Assembly: GCA_001586965.3 (NCBI GenBank)
Contig: LUCW03001496.1
Span: forward strand, 157,501 to 221,500
Direction: 5' to 3'
From: Sphaeroforma sirkka
Taxonomy: Eukaryota > Opisthokonta > Ichthyosporea > Ichthyophonida
DNA: 64,000 nt
Below the pieces are notes generated by a model, which saw nothing but the letters and a program-made list of their open reading frames with translations, ran no database searches and was not told the DNA's origin. The translations under genes and the position numbers were made by a program. Shown here one piece after another: positions 1 through 51,997 of this stretch. Position 1 is the first letter of the stretch. Each line of letters opens with the position of its first letter.

Positions 1-6
1 ATATAT

Positions 7-72
<66 letters not shown>
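1..72. repeat. (AT)n microsatellite
   Basis: Nearly pure TA dinucleotide repeat at the window edge, ending about 110 bases before the PheRS alpha start codon. It probably continues leftwards outside the window. No gene signal is seen in it. Confidence 0.95.
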
Positions 73-81
<9 letters not shown>

Positions 82-181
82 CTGTGTATATGTATGTACA
101 TTGGTATAGTGTTGGAATACCTAGCCCTAACACCCATAAGTCAAGTCATCCCCACAAACATACAAGCACACCACTAACACC

Positions 182-6947
<6,766 letters not shown>

Positions 6948-8090
6948 ATTTAGCGCGAGAGGGACAGTGTAGGCGCATTGAGATAATTAAATTAAAGCAA
7001 GATGTTGCCGAACGCTAGCGTTTGAACCCGTCGTGAGTATTGTACTTCTTCACCCCATGTTATCAGGATATTACCTCTGTCGAGTCTATATACTGTAAAT
7101 GGCACAGATAGCTGCCTACACCGCATACACGAGCTGAGTACCTTGGATGTTGAGATTGAAATGAGAAGGTCGCGCTTGTGTCGCAATGTATGAGTCATCT
7201 GTAGTGGATATTTCTACACCGTACATCTAGTATGAAATTGCGAATAGATTAGTAAGATTGGATAAGCATACAATACAATGCTGCTTGCTCATGCTGTTGG
7301 GCGACCAGACCTTATCGCCCCCACTCACTACTCCAGAGACTGCTAGTAGTTCTGTGACGCTGTTTCCCATTGCTTACACTAGGAGATGTGTCGTATGTAT
7401 GCATCTGTGACATTTACAAGATGTGTCGTAGCAGACACGCGCATTGTGCAGGGTACAAACACGTGCCGCATGGCGTTTATCAACACTCGATTTATTTATT
7501 TTGGACTTATCAACAGACCAATCGCTTTAGACTTATTAACAGACCAATTCCTTTGGATTTATATGTCCACCCGAGCATGACTCTCGAACCCCTGCGTCCA
7601 GCTCAGAATGCCCCAACGAGATTTCGGTTCTCGAACGGTATATAGAAGGTCAGTTGGAACTATGGCAGCTGATATGCACAGCGCAAATTTATAACGAGAA
7701 CATTGCCATTCGGAAATAAAAAAATGCTGCTGGGAAGTTGTCGCATAATATTTGAAAAAGAACAAATATCACATCTTTATTCTGATTGTGTTCATTTGAG
7801 TGGACATGCTTCCACATTATTAGGACATCTCTGAACTACATACAGTGTTGGAACCCCACTGCTTATAAAGGAATCTGTTTTGGCGGACTCACTTGTTCCG
7901 AACATCCAGCACTACAATCGCTTGCCACAACACTATAACATTTCAATAAATCAATATTGCAGTTGCTGTATACTTGGGATATATAGTCAATCCGTAAAGG
8001 TAAGCACTTATAGTTCGCCTCCATATGTTCTGTTTCCTTTCCATATTACGCGCAAAAAAGCAAAAAAACAAAAAAACAGAACAGCAACGA
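6948..8090. other. intergenic stretch, nothing recognised
   Basis: Sequence of normal complexity after the PheRS stop, with short ORFs only. ATTAAA at about 6988-6995 could serve as a polyadenylation signal for the upstream gene. A poly-A-like aaaaaagcaaaaaaacaaaa tract lies at 8053-8076. No conserved protein or RNA gene is recognised. Confidence 0.5.
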
Positions 8091-8379
8091 CTTTCTACCA
8101 TAGCAGCCACGACTGTCGCTCAATGCCAGATGTAGATGATACATTTAAGAGTTTCGGTTCAGATATTGGTATCGGTGATGAATATTTACAAAATGAATGT
8201 AGAGGTAATTTGAAGACGTCGAAGACAAGAGACATACTCAAATGAACTCATTTTTTAAGCAAAGAAATAACAGAGAGATTGCCGTAATTTTTGTAAGGAA
8301 TAGTATGGAGGCCCGTTCCTGATTTTGAGGGATTAGGAATTACGTATAGGAAACGAATTTGAGAACTAGGAATTAAGAA

Positions 8380-8679
8380 ATATTCAGCTATTTTTGGGGC
8401 TCTAAGCCTGAGGATGTGATTGTGCAAGTGAGTAGAGATTTGGCAACCAAATCTGTATCGAAGTGAGTACATCCGAGTGTGCAAGCCGTTGAATATTGGC
8501 ATACCATGAAAGAACAATTTCCCATTCTATACGCGGTGACACTGATCTCTTTCAGTGTGCTGCCAACATCTTGGAAGTCGGAAAGCATATTCTCTTTAAG
8601 TGGAAACGTGCAAGACAACAAGAGAAAAGCCTCGTTTAAGGATATGAATATCCATCTGAATAATCTCATTTTTTTATAA
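8380..8679 (+). pseudogene. hAT transposase C-terminal dimerisation domain, relic
   Basis: The frame ending at 8679 reads FPILYAVTLISFSVLPTSWK, then SESIFSLSGNV and NKRKASFKDMNIHLNN. This follows the family pattern of the hAT C-terminal dimerisation region: a hydrophobic helix, then the S-x-S-E-x-x-F-S-x-x-G-x-V block, then a basic segment and a terminal helix. Only about 65 residues remain in one frame. The DDE-type catalytic core and BED zinc finger are not seen, and no terminal inverted repeats or 8-base target duplication could be assigned. It is a dead class II transposon fragment; the upstream stretch 8090-8245 may be more of it but is not recognisable. Confidence 0.7.
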
Positions 8680-9189
8680 CCTAGTTTTCAATATTGTGTA
8701 ACCATATTGATTATTACTGCACTAACTGTGAAACTGTAAGCAGGAGTCTGCAGGTCTGTAGCTTGTGAGCAGTGAGCACATCACCCTCAACTATACAAGA
8801 GATTATAAGTCAATAACTCGATATCCATAATTCAATACTACAATCTACATATAACATAATTACATATTACAGTACAACTACTCATCAAGTGAATAGTTTA
8901 CAGTGATTGGTCTAAACCCTATATTATTACTCTAAAGCACGTGCGGCACCATTGCCCAAATGTTGCTGACCATAGCAAAGCTCACTATCAGTTGTTACTT
9001 GTAACTTGATAGCACTGACACATGACTGGGGTTTTAGAAATATGAAGGATTTTGTACATAATATTGGAAAATATTTAAGAAAATTTACATCAACAGGAAA
9101 TAATCATAATCAAGAAATAAAGACTATGCCTAAGGATTCAAATACTAAGAACCAGTACTTAATAAGAAAGAAATCCTAATCTCAGAAAA
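8680..9189. other. AT-rich spacer, nothing recognised
   Basis: Between the hAT relic and the LTR element. Short direct repeats only; no ORF with family resemblance. Confidence 0.4.
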
Positions 9190-9437
9190 TGTGGTCAGAA
9201 TACAAGTACTTATATTTATTTGATTATTTTAGGTTTATTACAAGTTTTACAGTTTATCAGAATAATCTGATAAACTGAGTTTTAGGGTTTTGCTGGTTTT
9301 ACAGCACATGACTAATGACTTATTTAAGAGTCAGTCATTTTAGGATTACTGTTTATAATTACTAATAAATGAACAACGTCCCCCTCCCTGAGGAGGGAGA
9401 ACGTTGAGATACAGTTATCTCGCGTATACTTACTACA
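9190..9437 (+). repeat. left LTR of the Ty3-type element
   Basis: Starts tgtggtcagaatacaagtac and ends cttactaca. Nearly identical to 12989-13239. It contains a short palindrome (cagtttatcagaataatctg..., 9249-9278) and an inverted pair around cctccctgaggagg at 9383-9396. Confidence 0.92.
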
Positions 9438-9920
9438 TTTTTAACTTACCATAGAAGTTGTTAGTTTATTAGTAATTACAGAGAAAGCTACAGAATATGA
9501 ATTAGTCAGTAGCTGGCACATATTTTTTTGTTATAAGTATAACAATTGAAAGACAATGCGAACAGAGAATGTCGCATCAAATTGAACGATTTAGATTACC
9601 CGGTCGTTGGATCATCGACGTGTGGACGACGAGGATGAAGAAAGAATCTACTAATACGAGTGAACCCGAAGAGCGAACATTCCAATCAAGCAGAACATTA
9701 ACCAGGGTCAACAAGGAAAGTCTCACGACGATCAAATGACGAAATCAGACAATCAGTCAGAATCCACAGATAAGTAGTCATGTGTGAGTACAGGTAGGAA
9801 GGTTGTTTTCAGTGTGAGACAAGTACAAATCGTATTGCAAGCTAATGAGCTTAAATTGTATTTAAGAAGTTGTTAGAAGAAAGTTCTTTAGGATCCACAG
9901 TAGGGTAGTAGAGATGGGAG

Positions 9921-12240
9921 ATGTACATGGTTAGTACCGACTCGGTTAGTACGATGACGCAAAGAATTAGCGGCATTCCTCTGAACTTGGAAACCGACGC
10001 TAGCGATTACGGTTTAGGGGGAGCGCTATTCCAATGGGTCAACGGTAAGAAACATTACCTAATGTTCTTTAGTAAGACTCTGAACCATGCGCAACAGAAC
10101 TACGCCACACATATGAAGGAGTTACTGGCATTGGTATATGGACTGACACATTTCAGGGAATACTTGGATGGGCAACGGTTTGCGGTCTTCACGGACCACA
10201 AGGCCCTTGTGTATATGAACACACAGCTCAAGCTTAATCCGATGCTTCAGAGATGGCATCATATCATCGCGCTATTCAACTTTACCATATCGCATATACC
10301 AGGAGAGACAAATGTGCTCCCGGACATGTTAAGTAGAGTACACGAGGGGACAGCGGAGCAGGACGAACTCGAAATAATGTATACAGACGGCTGGCAGTTA
10401 TTCCCTAGTTACTTTGAACAAGCGCAACAACACTTTGGACCGAATGACATAGATGTATTTGCGGACCCAACCAACGCTCAGCTTCCTCGGTTCTGGACGA
10501 AGGATGATGGGGAAGGAGCGTTTGCCCACGACTGGTCGATAGTCGATGGATGGATGAACCCGCCTTGGGAACAGATACACAGGATGTTACGCAAGATACG
10601 AGCCGACGGCGCACGGGCCACAGTATGTCTACCATGGGTACCAAGAGCACCATGGTTCGACCTGTTCAAGCAGTTATTGCAGACAGAACCGGTGCTGGTA
10701 CCACGTACACCACACACGTTCCTCAAGTACGCTAAGTACGCATGTGGGAAGACACCATGGGGTCATACCGTAGTAGCACGGGTGGGTCCTCCCAGTGGAT
10801 TCAAACTGGACCCGCTGTTTTCACAGCGACTTGGTTATGCAGAACCAAAGCATACAAAATATGTCATGTGCTTAGACACAGCGCGAGAAATCTCAGTGGC
10901 ACTGGCAGATGCAGAGGGTCAACCGGCGTTTGCACAAGCGAGTCCGGCGGAGAAACAGCGTCGTACGCAACTCACGCAAGCGCAACACGAACAAGGACAT
11001 CATGGGGCGGCGGACACAGTCCAACAACTTCGTCAGAACGGTCACGTTTGGCCAGGGGCACTTGAGTTAGCCACAGAGGTTAAGCGGCAATGTGGCACAT
11101 GTTTGGGACAGGACACACTTCGTAAAGGTTTCCACCCGATGATTAGCATCGATGCACGCTACCCGTGGGACCATATTCAAGTGGACTACATCCCGATGCC
11201 ACACTGGAGTCCAGACGCAAGAACAATTATATCCTTCACGTCTTAGACATCGCCACAGGCTATTCTATCCTTCGAGCCACACCGGACAAGACAAAGGAAA
11301 CCACGACACAGACACTCATAGAGATTTTTGGCGAACATGGCTTACCCCGTAAAATCCAAACAGACATGGGGAAGGAGTTCATCAACAAGTTAGTGGAGCT
11401 TCTGGTCCAAGAAGTGGGGATGCTACATAAGGTGTCTCCACCATATCGACCCCAAGTGCTGGTCACGGCAGAACGACGTCACAAGGAGATTACACGTTCT
11501 ATTCGACAATGCTGTGAGGCAGTTCCCTTCGATGGGACGAACGCCTTCCGTTTACGATGCTATACCAGAACCTTCGGATATCCCGTCGCCATAAGAGTGC
11601 ACCGTTTAGCGTGTACTTTGGCCGCCGCCATGTTCCGTTCGCCGATTTCACGGACGAGTTACCGGATTCTCAGCCGATGACGAATGACACCTGGGCACAA
11701 CGATTAGACCAGTTACAGGACACTATATTGCCGACCCTCCACCACATTACCAAGAAGTATACAGGCAAGCTTATGACGACATTTGACCGCCTGCATGCTC
11801 ACGACTTGGTACATTTCGACGAAGGAGATGTGGTCATGGTACGATCAGAAGGCCGAACAACGAAGGCTATGCGGCCATTGTTTGGACCATATGTAGTCAA
11901 AGCTAGACACGGCCAACGCTACGGGTTAGCGAACAAGGATGGTTCCGCCCCACCAGAATTCAAGAACAAACCGGTACGGGTGGAACTCCTCCGTTTAGTG
12001 CATAGACGCACAGACCCACCAATTAACGAAGACTTATGGACCGAAGGAGGGGTTGAGTTTCGCCATATTATCACACATCGTACGAATGATGAGACGGGGA
12101 AATTAGAATACCTGGTGAGATGGCGAGAAGGCGAACCAACGTGGGAAACAGTAGAAGCTTTTGATGATGCCAACGATATCGCGGCTTACCACAAAGCTTC
12201 GCAGACACGGACACGTAAGCGCCAACGTGCACAGTTCTAA
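9921..12240 (+). pseudogene. fossil pol region of the Ty3-type element
   Basis: RNase H is recognisable from about 9990 to 10350 (ETDASDYGLGGALFQW, FTDHKALVY, HIPGETNVLPDMLSR). It is followed by a segment of the kind found after RNase H in DIRS-type elements (DVFADPTNAQLPRFW, WMNPPW), similar to Dam-like methyltransferases. Next come the integrase HHCC region (about 10980-11110), the integrase core and, at about 12030-12200, a chromodomain (LEYLVRWREGEPTWE). Chromodomains of this kind are thought to steer integration towards marked chromatin. The region is broken and not expected to be functional. Confidence 0.85.
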
Positions 12241-12269
12241 TACTTTATCTTCAATATAACTTTGTTCTC

Positions 12270-12580
12270 GGATATCGAGCTCAAGCTCTGGAGCATAAAC
12301 CAGCAACTCTAGCTCCCGAGTATAAACCAGCCACTCGAGCTCTTGAGTATAAAAAGCAGCGACTCTAGCTCCTGAGTATAAACCAGCAACTCTAGCTCCC
12401 GAGTATAAACCAGCCACTCGAGCTCTTGAGTATAAAAAAGCAGCGACTCTAGCTCCCGAGTATAAACCAGCCACTCGAGCTCGCGAGAATAAACGGTTAG
12501 CACTCGAGCTCGCGAGGGAAAATCGTCAGCGGCTCAAGCTCGCGAGGTTAAATGAGCCACTCTTGCTTCGGAGTATAACA
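12270..12580 (+). repeat. tandem repeat, about 30-base units (element tail, family A)
   Basis: About ten units built on (a)ctctagctcccgagtataaa and actcgagctcttgagtataa variants, alternating with ccagc or agcagc links. It lies between the chromodomain and the right LTR. Confidence 0.88.
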
Positions 12581-12779
12581 CAGCGAAATCAATCAAACAA
12601 CTCCTTGGGCATTGTTTTGAAACAGCGGGTTAATGGTTTGCACGGTTTCTGCCACTGGCAGTTTTTTCTCCGACACAAATACAGTCCTATATTGTACTTG
12701 CCAAACTCCTATATGCTGACAAAGATGAACAGTAGCTTCAAGAATTCAAACACGATCGGTCGCTCGAGACGTACACATC

Positions 12780-12915
12780 GGGTCCTCTAGCTCTCTGAGA
12801 TAAAATGCCAGCACAATGCTCTAGCTCTCTGAGGATAAATGCCAGCACAATGCTCTAGCTCTCGAGGATAAATGCCAGCACAATGCTCTAGCTCTCGAGG
12901 ATAATGCCAGCACAT
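12780..12915 (+). repeat. tandem repeat, about 32-base units (element tail, family B)
   Basis: Four units of the form ctctagctctcgaggataaa followed by tgccagcacaatg. It is related in its tctagctc core to the repeat at 12270-12580. Confidence 0.85.
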
Positions 12916-12988
12916 AAGGTACTATGCTATTCTTATCATCTCTGAAACTGGCACACTGTTTTGTTCAGTGCTTCAGTTTGGGGGGGGT

Positions 12989-13239
12989 TGTGGTCAGAAT
13001 ACAAGTACTTATATTTATTTGATTATTTTAGGTTTATTACAAGTTTTACAGTTTATCAGAATAATCTGATAAACTGGGGGGGTTTAAGGTTTTGCTGGTT
13101 TTACAGCACATGACTAATGACTCATTTAAGAGTCAGTCATTTTAGGATTACTGTTTATAATTACTAATAAATGAACAACGTCCCCCTCTCCTGAGGAGGA
13201 GAACGTTGAGATACAGTTATCTCGCGTATACTTACTACA
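12989..13239 (+). repeat. right LTR of the Ty3-type element
   Basis: Second copy of the LTR, with the same TG start and CA end and a G-rich primer tract immediately upstream (12978-12988). Confidence 0.92.
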
Positions 13240-15010
13240 AAAATAACTACGCAGCGAAAAAAATGGATTTATTCAAATGTCGTATATTGGGTGTAGAATG
13301 AGGCTGCGCGCTGGTGGTGGTGGTTGTGCTAAAGCTAGGAGTTGGTCGCAATAGAGACGGTAGCCACCCTATGTACGTGAAAGGGCCAAGTGAATTGGTG
13401 CCATAGTGGAGGTGATAAGACTACATGTAAACTTCGATGGATCTTTCTATGTTTTAAACTATGTTATATAAACTAAAATACAATTTAAGTCAGTTAGGAT
13501 TTAGCAGTGGTAGCTTGTGTAAGAATGATCGGGACTGCCTATTGGTGAGAGACTTAATATCCTCGATCACACAGGGCGTACCTCTAGCTGTTCTTTATTG
13601 AATAATTTTCACTAGAGGTACTAAGTGTTCATAACCACTTGCCTAACTTGTAAATAGACATAAGAACGTAAGTGAAGTTAATACATTGGCTACTATAAAT
13701 AAAGTTCCATCTGAAGAAAAGTTATAAAAGAAAAAGACCTATTGGATTTTGGAGATTGGCGGGAAGACCAAAACCTGTAAGTAGTAGTTCATGATATCCT
13801 ACATCTACTATCGTCTCAAATAGATTCAAGTAAATGAGTCATACCAAATACTCAGGCTATTGGAGCCATCAAAGTGAATATAGAACACTTTGGAAATATT
13901 GGAAAAATAATTTGTATTTAATTAATTTAAATACAATTAAAAATCAATATGTTATCTCATTTGATCTTGATGTTTCAGACTGACCGGAAGGCGTATTTCT
14001 ACATACATGCTTGTTAACTGGGAATTGAGAGGTAAAGCCAGCATCTTGGAGTTAGTTCTGGGAAACCAGTTGTTGCTGAATACTATCGCTTCACTATTTC
14101 CTTTTCAGCGTTTCCTGGGCCGGTAAGGAACATCTCCTGGATAAAGATCGGTGATAAGGTGGTCTTCTGGAGCTCAGCTTCACGTGCGACCAGTGCTACC
14201 CGTTTAGACCAGACTCTGATGGTATCCTCATTTTGCTTGGAGTTCTGAAGAAACGCTTGAGAAAATGGTGTTGGATTTCTCAGAGGACATGTGTCGGTAC
14301 ATTTTGCGGAGGTACTTTCTCAGACTATTTCTCTTGGTCTCTCCGGGCCTTCGCTGACCGGCTTGCCCCCACTCAGTATAAGTCAGTAAGTTTGACATCT
14401 CTCAGAGTACATAGAATAGAAGTGCCCCTATTCAGTTCGAGAGTGAGGACAAAATCGAACAAGGAAATGAAGCTCTAAAACCCCTTCATAAAATCTCTGA
14501 AGGGTTTTAGGGTTTAGGGTTCTGGGCATCTAGTCTCTAGAGTCCTAGAGCCAAAATCCGGTTTTTGGATCTTCGTGTACTACCCGGGAATAAGCCAACG
14601 CAACAGCAATGGCTATAATAGCCTTCCGATGTGAGTTTTATGTCCCGAGTCCTCTCTCGAAATTGGACTGGGCCAATATTAGTATGTACCAATTTCGCCT
14701 TTTCCTGATTTCTCATCATCATGATGACTGGACAATATCACTCATATCACTTTTTAACGAGATCTGGGGAGATGGGGAGATATGAGATGTGTGCGTGCAG
14801 ATGTATATATTAAAGTATATGCGGTGTAGTCACTGTAGTGTACACAAATAAACGCTCTCGACTAGACAGTCGAGTCTGCATATATAGAGTGATCTTGGTA
14901 TATCTTATCGTAGATTTAATCTTGATAACTTTAGCGCCTCGCATCAATTTGCTAACTCTCAACATAATAAAGTAACATCACAAAGGCACTCGAAGCAGTG
15001 TAATACAACT

Positions 15011-15065
<55 letters not shown>

Positions 15066-15160
15066 CTTTTGTACTCACATTGAATTCGGCAGGTCCGTAC
15101 TCCGTAGTTTGAAGCTTATTCTATATAGTATAGCTTAATCAAAAAGGAAAATCTAATCAG
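13240..15160. other. gene-poor spacer with a possible coding relic
   Basis: No known gene. On the minus strand, 13975-14390 reads in pieces like a basic protein-coding remnant (for example RKYLRKMYRHMSSEK), but no family is recognised and the frame is interrupted. A TTTAGGG-type block lies at 14503-14520 and a (CA)n(TA)n tract at 15009-15066. Confidence 0.35.
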
Positions 15161-15164
15161 CGAA

Positions 15165-15320
15165 GCGATATAGTGTATTAGACATACATTCAATGAAATC
15201 GATATACGCATGATATAGTGTATTACACAGACATTCAATCAATACACAACCGATATAGTGTAGTATATACACATATACTCATTTGAAACAGCCATAGTGT
15301 ATCAAGTACACATTCAATCA
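15165..15320 (+). promoter_or_regulatory. four spaced repeats upstream of the copper ATPase start
   Basis: Four imperfect copies of (c)gatatagtgtattacacagacattcaatca start near 15166, 15212, 15252 and 15292, at spacings of about 40-46 bases. The array ends about 58 bases before the proposed ATG at 15379. Position and regular spacing suggest promoter or upstream control elements, but it could be a plain minisatellite. No known factor site is claimed. Confidence 0.45.
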
Positions 15321-15378
15321 GAAGAAACATATTGCAGTATATATATATATAAGGTTTTGCTCCTTCGAGGTAGAACAG

Positions 15379-33475
<18,097 letters not shown>

Positions 33476-33562
33476 GAATAGGAAATTTAGTGTTAGTAGA
33501 GAAGCGTACTATGCCGTCAGTAGGAACACAAACCGAATTGAAGTACCAAGAACTGACATAAC

Positions 33563-33568
33563 CATAAT
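33563..33568 (+). terminator. possible polyadenylation signal of the copper ATPase
   Basis: An AATAAA in ccataataaaaatc, about 88 bases after the stop codon. It is a single motif match. Confidence 0.35.
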
Positions 33569-33697
33569 AAAAATCATGATAATCTAACTGACTTATCCTA
33601 GTCACGCTTAAGCATGTTTAAATGTACGATCAGTCCTTTGAAATCAAATGCGTGTATGTGGCTGTTCGTTGTGCCTTTTGGAACAGTGTTGTCCTCA

Positions 33698-33885
33698 CAT
33701 GCCGTATTCGATTGTTCGTGTGACATAGACCTCCTCCAGAGCATCGTCATCTGTGTGCCATATAGTAGTCACATGCCGTATTCGATTGTTCGACATAGAC
33801 CCCTTCCAGAGCATCGTCTCCTGTGTACCATATAGTAGTCACATGCCGTATTCGATTGTTCGTATGACATAGACCCTTTGAGAGT
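33698..33885 (+). repeat. tandem repeat, 66-70-base unit, in the convergent spacer
   Basis: Nearly three copies of a unit starting cacatgccgtattcgattgt and containing gacatagacc, ccagagcatcgtc and catatagtagt. It lies downstream of the copper ATPase. The rest of 33476-34796 holds no gene. Confidence 0.9.
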
Positions 33886-34215
33886 TTCGTAAGCTGTGTG
33901 CGATTCAGGCAGCGCCCTCAGATCTATGCGCAGTTGAACTGAGTACAGTGATGTTATTGTATGGTTTGAAGCAGATTTCTCACTCAGCCATACGGACTGT
34001 TGAGAGCTTGTACATGATATGCAACACAAACGATCAATGCTGTACATAAACTCTAAACCCTAAAACATATACATAGACAACCAAAAACCCGGATATCGTT
34101 GGATGGTGCCGGCATACACAGCATATCAATCAATCAATAATGTTTGCAATTTTTTTGCTAGGATTGGTGCGATGAATTGACCTTGTAGCTATACAGATGT
34201 GCACATAGATGATGG

Positions 34216-34581
<366 letters not shown>

Positions 34582-34740
34582 CATATGCAAATACATAAAC
34601 TTATATATACATGTACAAATACATGTACTTAAAACATATAATGTATGTATACATCCATCCATACACACTTACTTACATACATATATATATATATATATAT
34701 ATTAAATTGATTGAACAATTTTAAATAGTTAAGAAACTAT

Positions 34741-34746
34741 TTTATT
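34741..34746 (-). terminator. possible polyadenylation signal of the SET1 gene
   Basis: AATAAA on the minus strand, about 50 bases after the SET1 stop codon at 34797-34799. Confidence 0.45.
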
Positions 34747-34796
34747 TAATCAATTAATTCTAATTAATGAATCATCAATCAATTGATCACCAATAA

Positions 34797-50637
<15,841 letters not shown>

Positions 50638-50837
50638 CTGTTACTATAGCGCACCCCTAGAGCGGACTTTGTTGGGATTTACTCAGTGGTCAGTGCTGGT
50701 GTAGGAACGTAGGCCATACGAGTAGCAGGATAAATGTGTCGATTTTTGCGTGTGTACCCATTCGGCAATACGTTCATATATATTATTGTGAGTTACTATA
50801 GTAGGAAAGGTCTGGGGTTAGTTGGATACGTGCACTT

Positions 50838-50968
50838 GTGTTTGTTGTTGCAACTTGCATACTCTACAGTGCTACACACAGATAGAAAGAAAAAAATCCT
50901 GCGTATTTGTTGTTGCAACTTGCATACTCTACAGTGCTACACACAGATAGAAAGAAAAAAATCCTGGC
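50838..50968 (-). repeat. tandem duplication of a possible intron end upstream of SET1
   Basis: Two nearly identical 62-68-base copies (tgttgttgcaacttgcatac, then tctacagtgctacacacaga and tagaaagaaaaaaatcctg in plus-strand writing). Read on the minus strand each gives a pyrimidine tract, ctgtgtgtag and exon-like sequence. It could be a duplicated acceptor of an undetected 5' SET1 exon, but no coding frame is convincing. Confidence 0.6.
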
Positions 50969-50969
50969 A

Positions 50970-51929
50970 GCTGAGGAGATTATGTACTACATACCTACTG
51001 TTTGACGAGGCAAGGGTTGAGGGCACAGAGGCAACAGACTCAGTGCTACAATTCAGAGTCGTTAGTGTACATGGAGCTAGTGTTTGTACACTATTCTCTG
51101 TAGAAAAGGAATAAGTAGTATGTTAACGCGTTCACCCACACTAGTATGTCTATTTTATTCTTTACATATAAATCTGCTACCTATGAGATGTCTGCACATT
51201 GAAGTAGTACCCGCTTGTTGTGAAACGACTTACTGTGGCGTGACAAACACTTTCCATACTTGAAAGTCAATATAGCGAATAAAATATGTGCCAACGGGAC
51301 CAGGATATGTTTTGTATGCGCCAAGCAGGTACAAATTATTATTCAATAGTTGAAGCCCTATAATACTGTACATGACAGATTGGAAACTCTAAAAGAGGAA
51401 CACGGAGGTGTATTTCCTTGTTGGTGCATACAATATTAGCATTCTTAACATGATATGAACTATGCGTGCTGCCCGGCACAGAGATTGCGTATGGCAATGA
51501 TTGGTGTGTGTGGAGAGATGTTTATTTGTATGCCAAATTTGTACACAAATAAGGTAGTAGATTCATGTTCTACTAAGAATATATTGGTACAAAACACTCA
51601 TCGCTGTTTCAAATAATTTAAAAATACGATTCCTCAATATCAGAGACCTTAACTTTGTACAATTGTTTGAGCATATGCGATTTTTGTGCCTAATATATTT
51701 TGTGACCGATACTCACGTGGTTTCATAAGGTTTCAATATCAGGTATTGGTTGCTATTAAAGTGGCATGGTGTATAAAAACATTGCTCATCCGTCAGCAGA
51801 CACAGTGTTAAGATATGTCTCGTTACGTTCTGCAATTGTTTTAAGTATACTTGGGGGGTTTAATTTTCTCGTATGTTACGATGCAGCACTAATTAGCGAA
51901 CTAAATAAGCGTATGCATGCTACTGCATT
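50970..51929. other. spacer between SET1 and CIA30, nothing recognised
   Basis: Ordinary-complexity sequence with only short ORFs. The 5' end and promoter of SET1 presumably lie here. Confidence 0.4.
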
Positions 51930-51935
51930 TTTATT
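51930..51935 (-). terminator. possible polyadenylation signal of the CIA30 gene
   Basis: AATAAA on the minus strand, 63 bases after the CIA30 stop. Confidence 0.5.
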
Positions 51936-51997
51936 CTGTGTAAAACCGCTCAACTGATTATATATTTTTCTAACTTACAATATCGCATAATAACAAT

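Larger units (their letters stand above)
9190..13239 (+). mobile_element. Ty3-type chromodomain LTR retrotransposon, incomplete fossil
   Basis: Two direct repeats of about 248-251 bases (9190-9437 and 12989-13239) begin TG and end CA, the LTR hallmark. A short AAAA lies on both outer flanks and could be the target duplication. A G-rich tract directly before the right LTR fits the plus-strand primer site. Recognisable parts in order are RNase H, a Dam-like (NPPW) domain, integrase with its HHCC zinc region and catalytic core, and a C-terminal chromodomain. The 5' coding parts expected of the family are not recognisable, and the coding region is broken in several places, so it is a fossil. The two LTRs differ at only a handful of positions, so insertion was probably fairly recent. 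It lies between genes on the same strand as its neighbours. Confidence 0.9.

Noticed and set aside
6948-9189. tRNA or other structured RNA genes in the gene-poor stretch
   Set aside because: I looked for cloverleaf-like A and B box words there and elsewhere by eye and found none convincing; a covariance-model search would be needed to exclude them.
12103-12503. Minus-strand ORFs with repeated LYSGARVAGL-type peptides
   Set aside because: They are shadow translations of the 30-base tandem repeat in the tail of the LTR element.
50641-50680. Minus-strand peptide PTKSALGVRY as the central strand of an RNA-recognition fold
   Set aside because: Its frame closes before the next candidate exon and no donor is present, so it could not be joined to the SET1 model.
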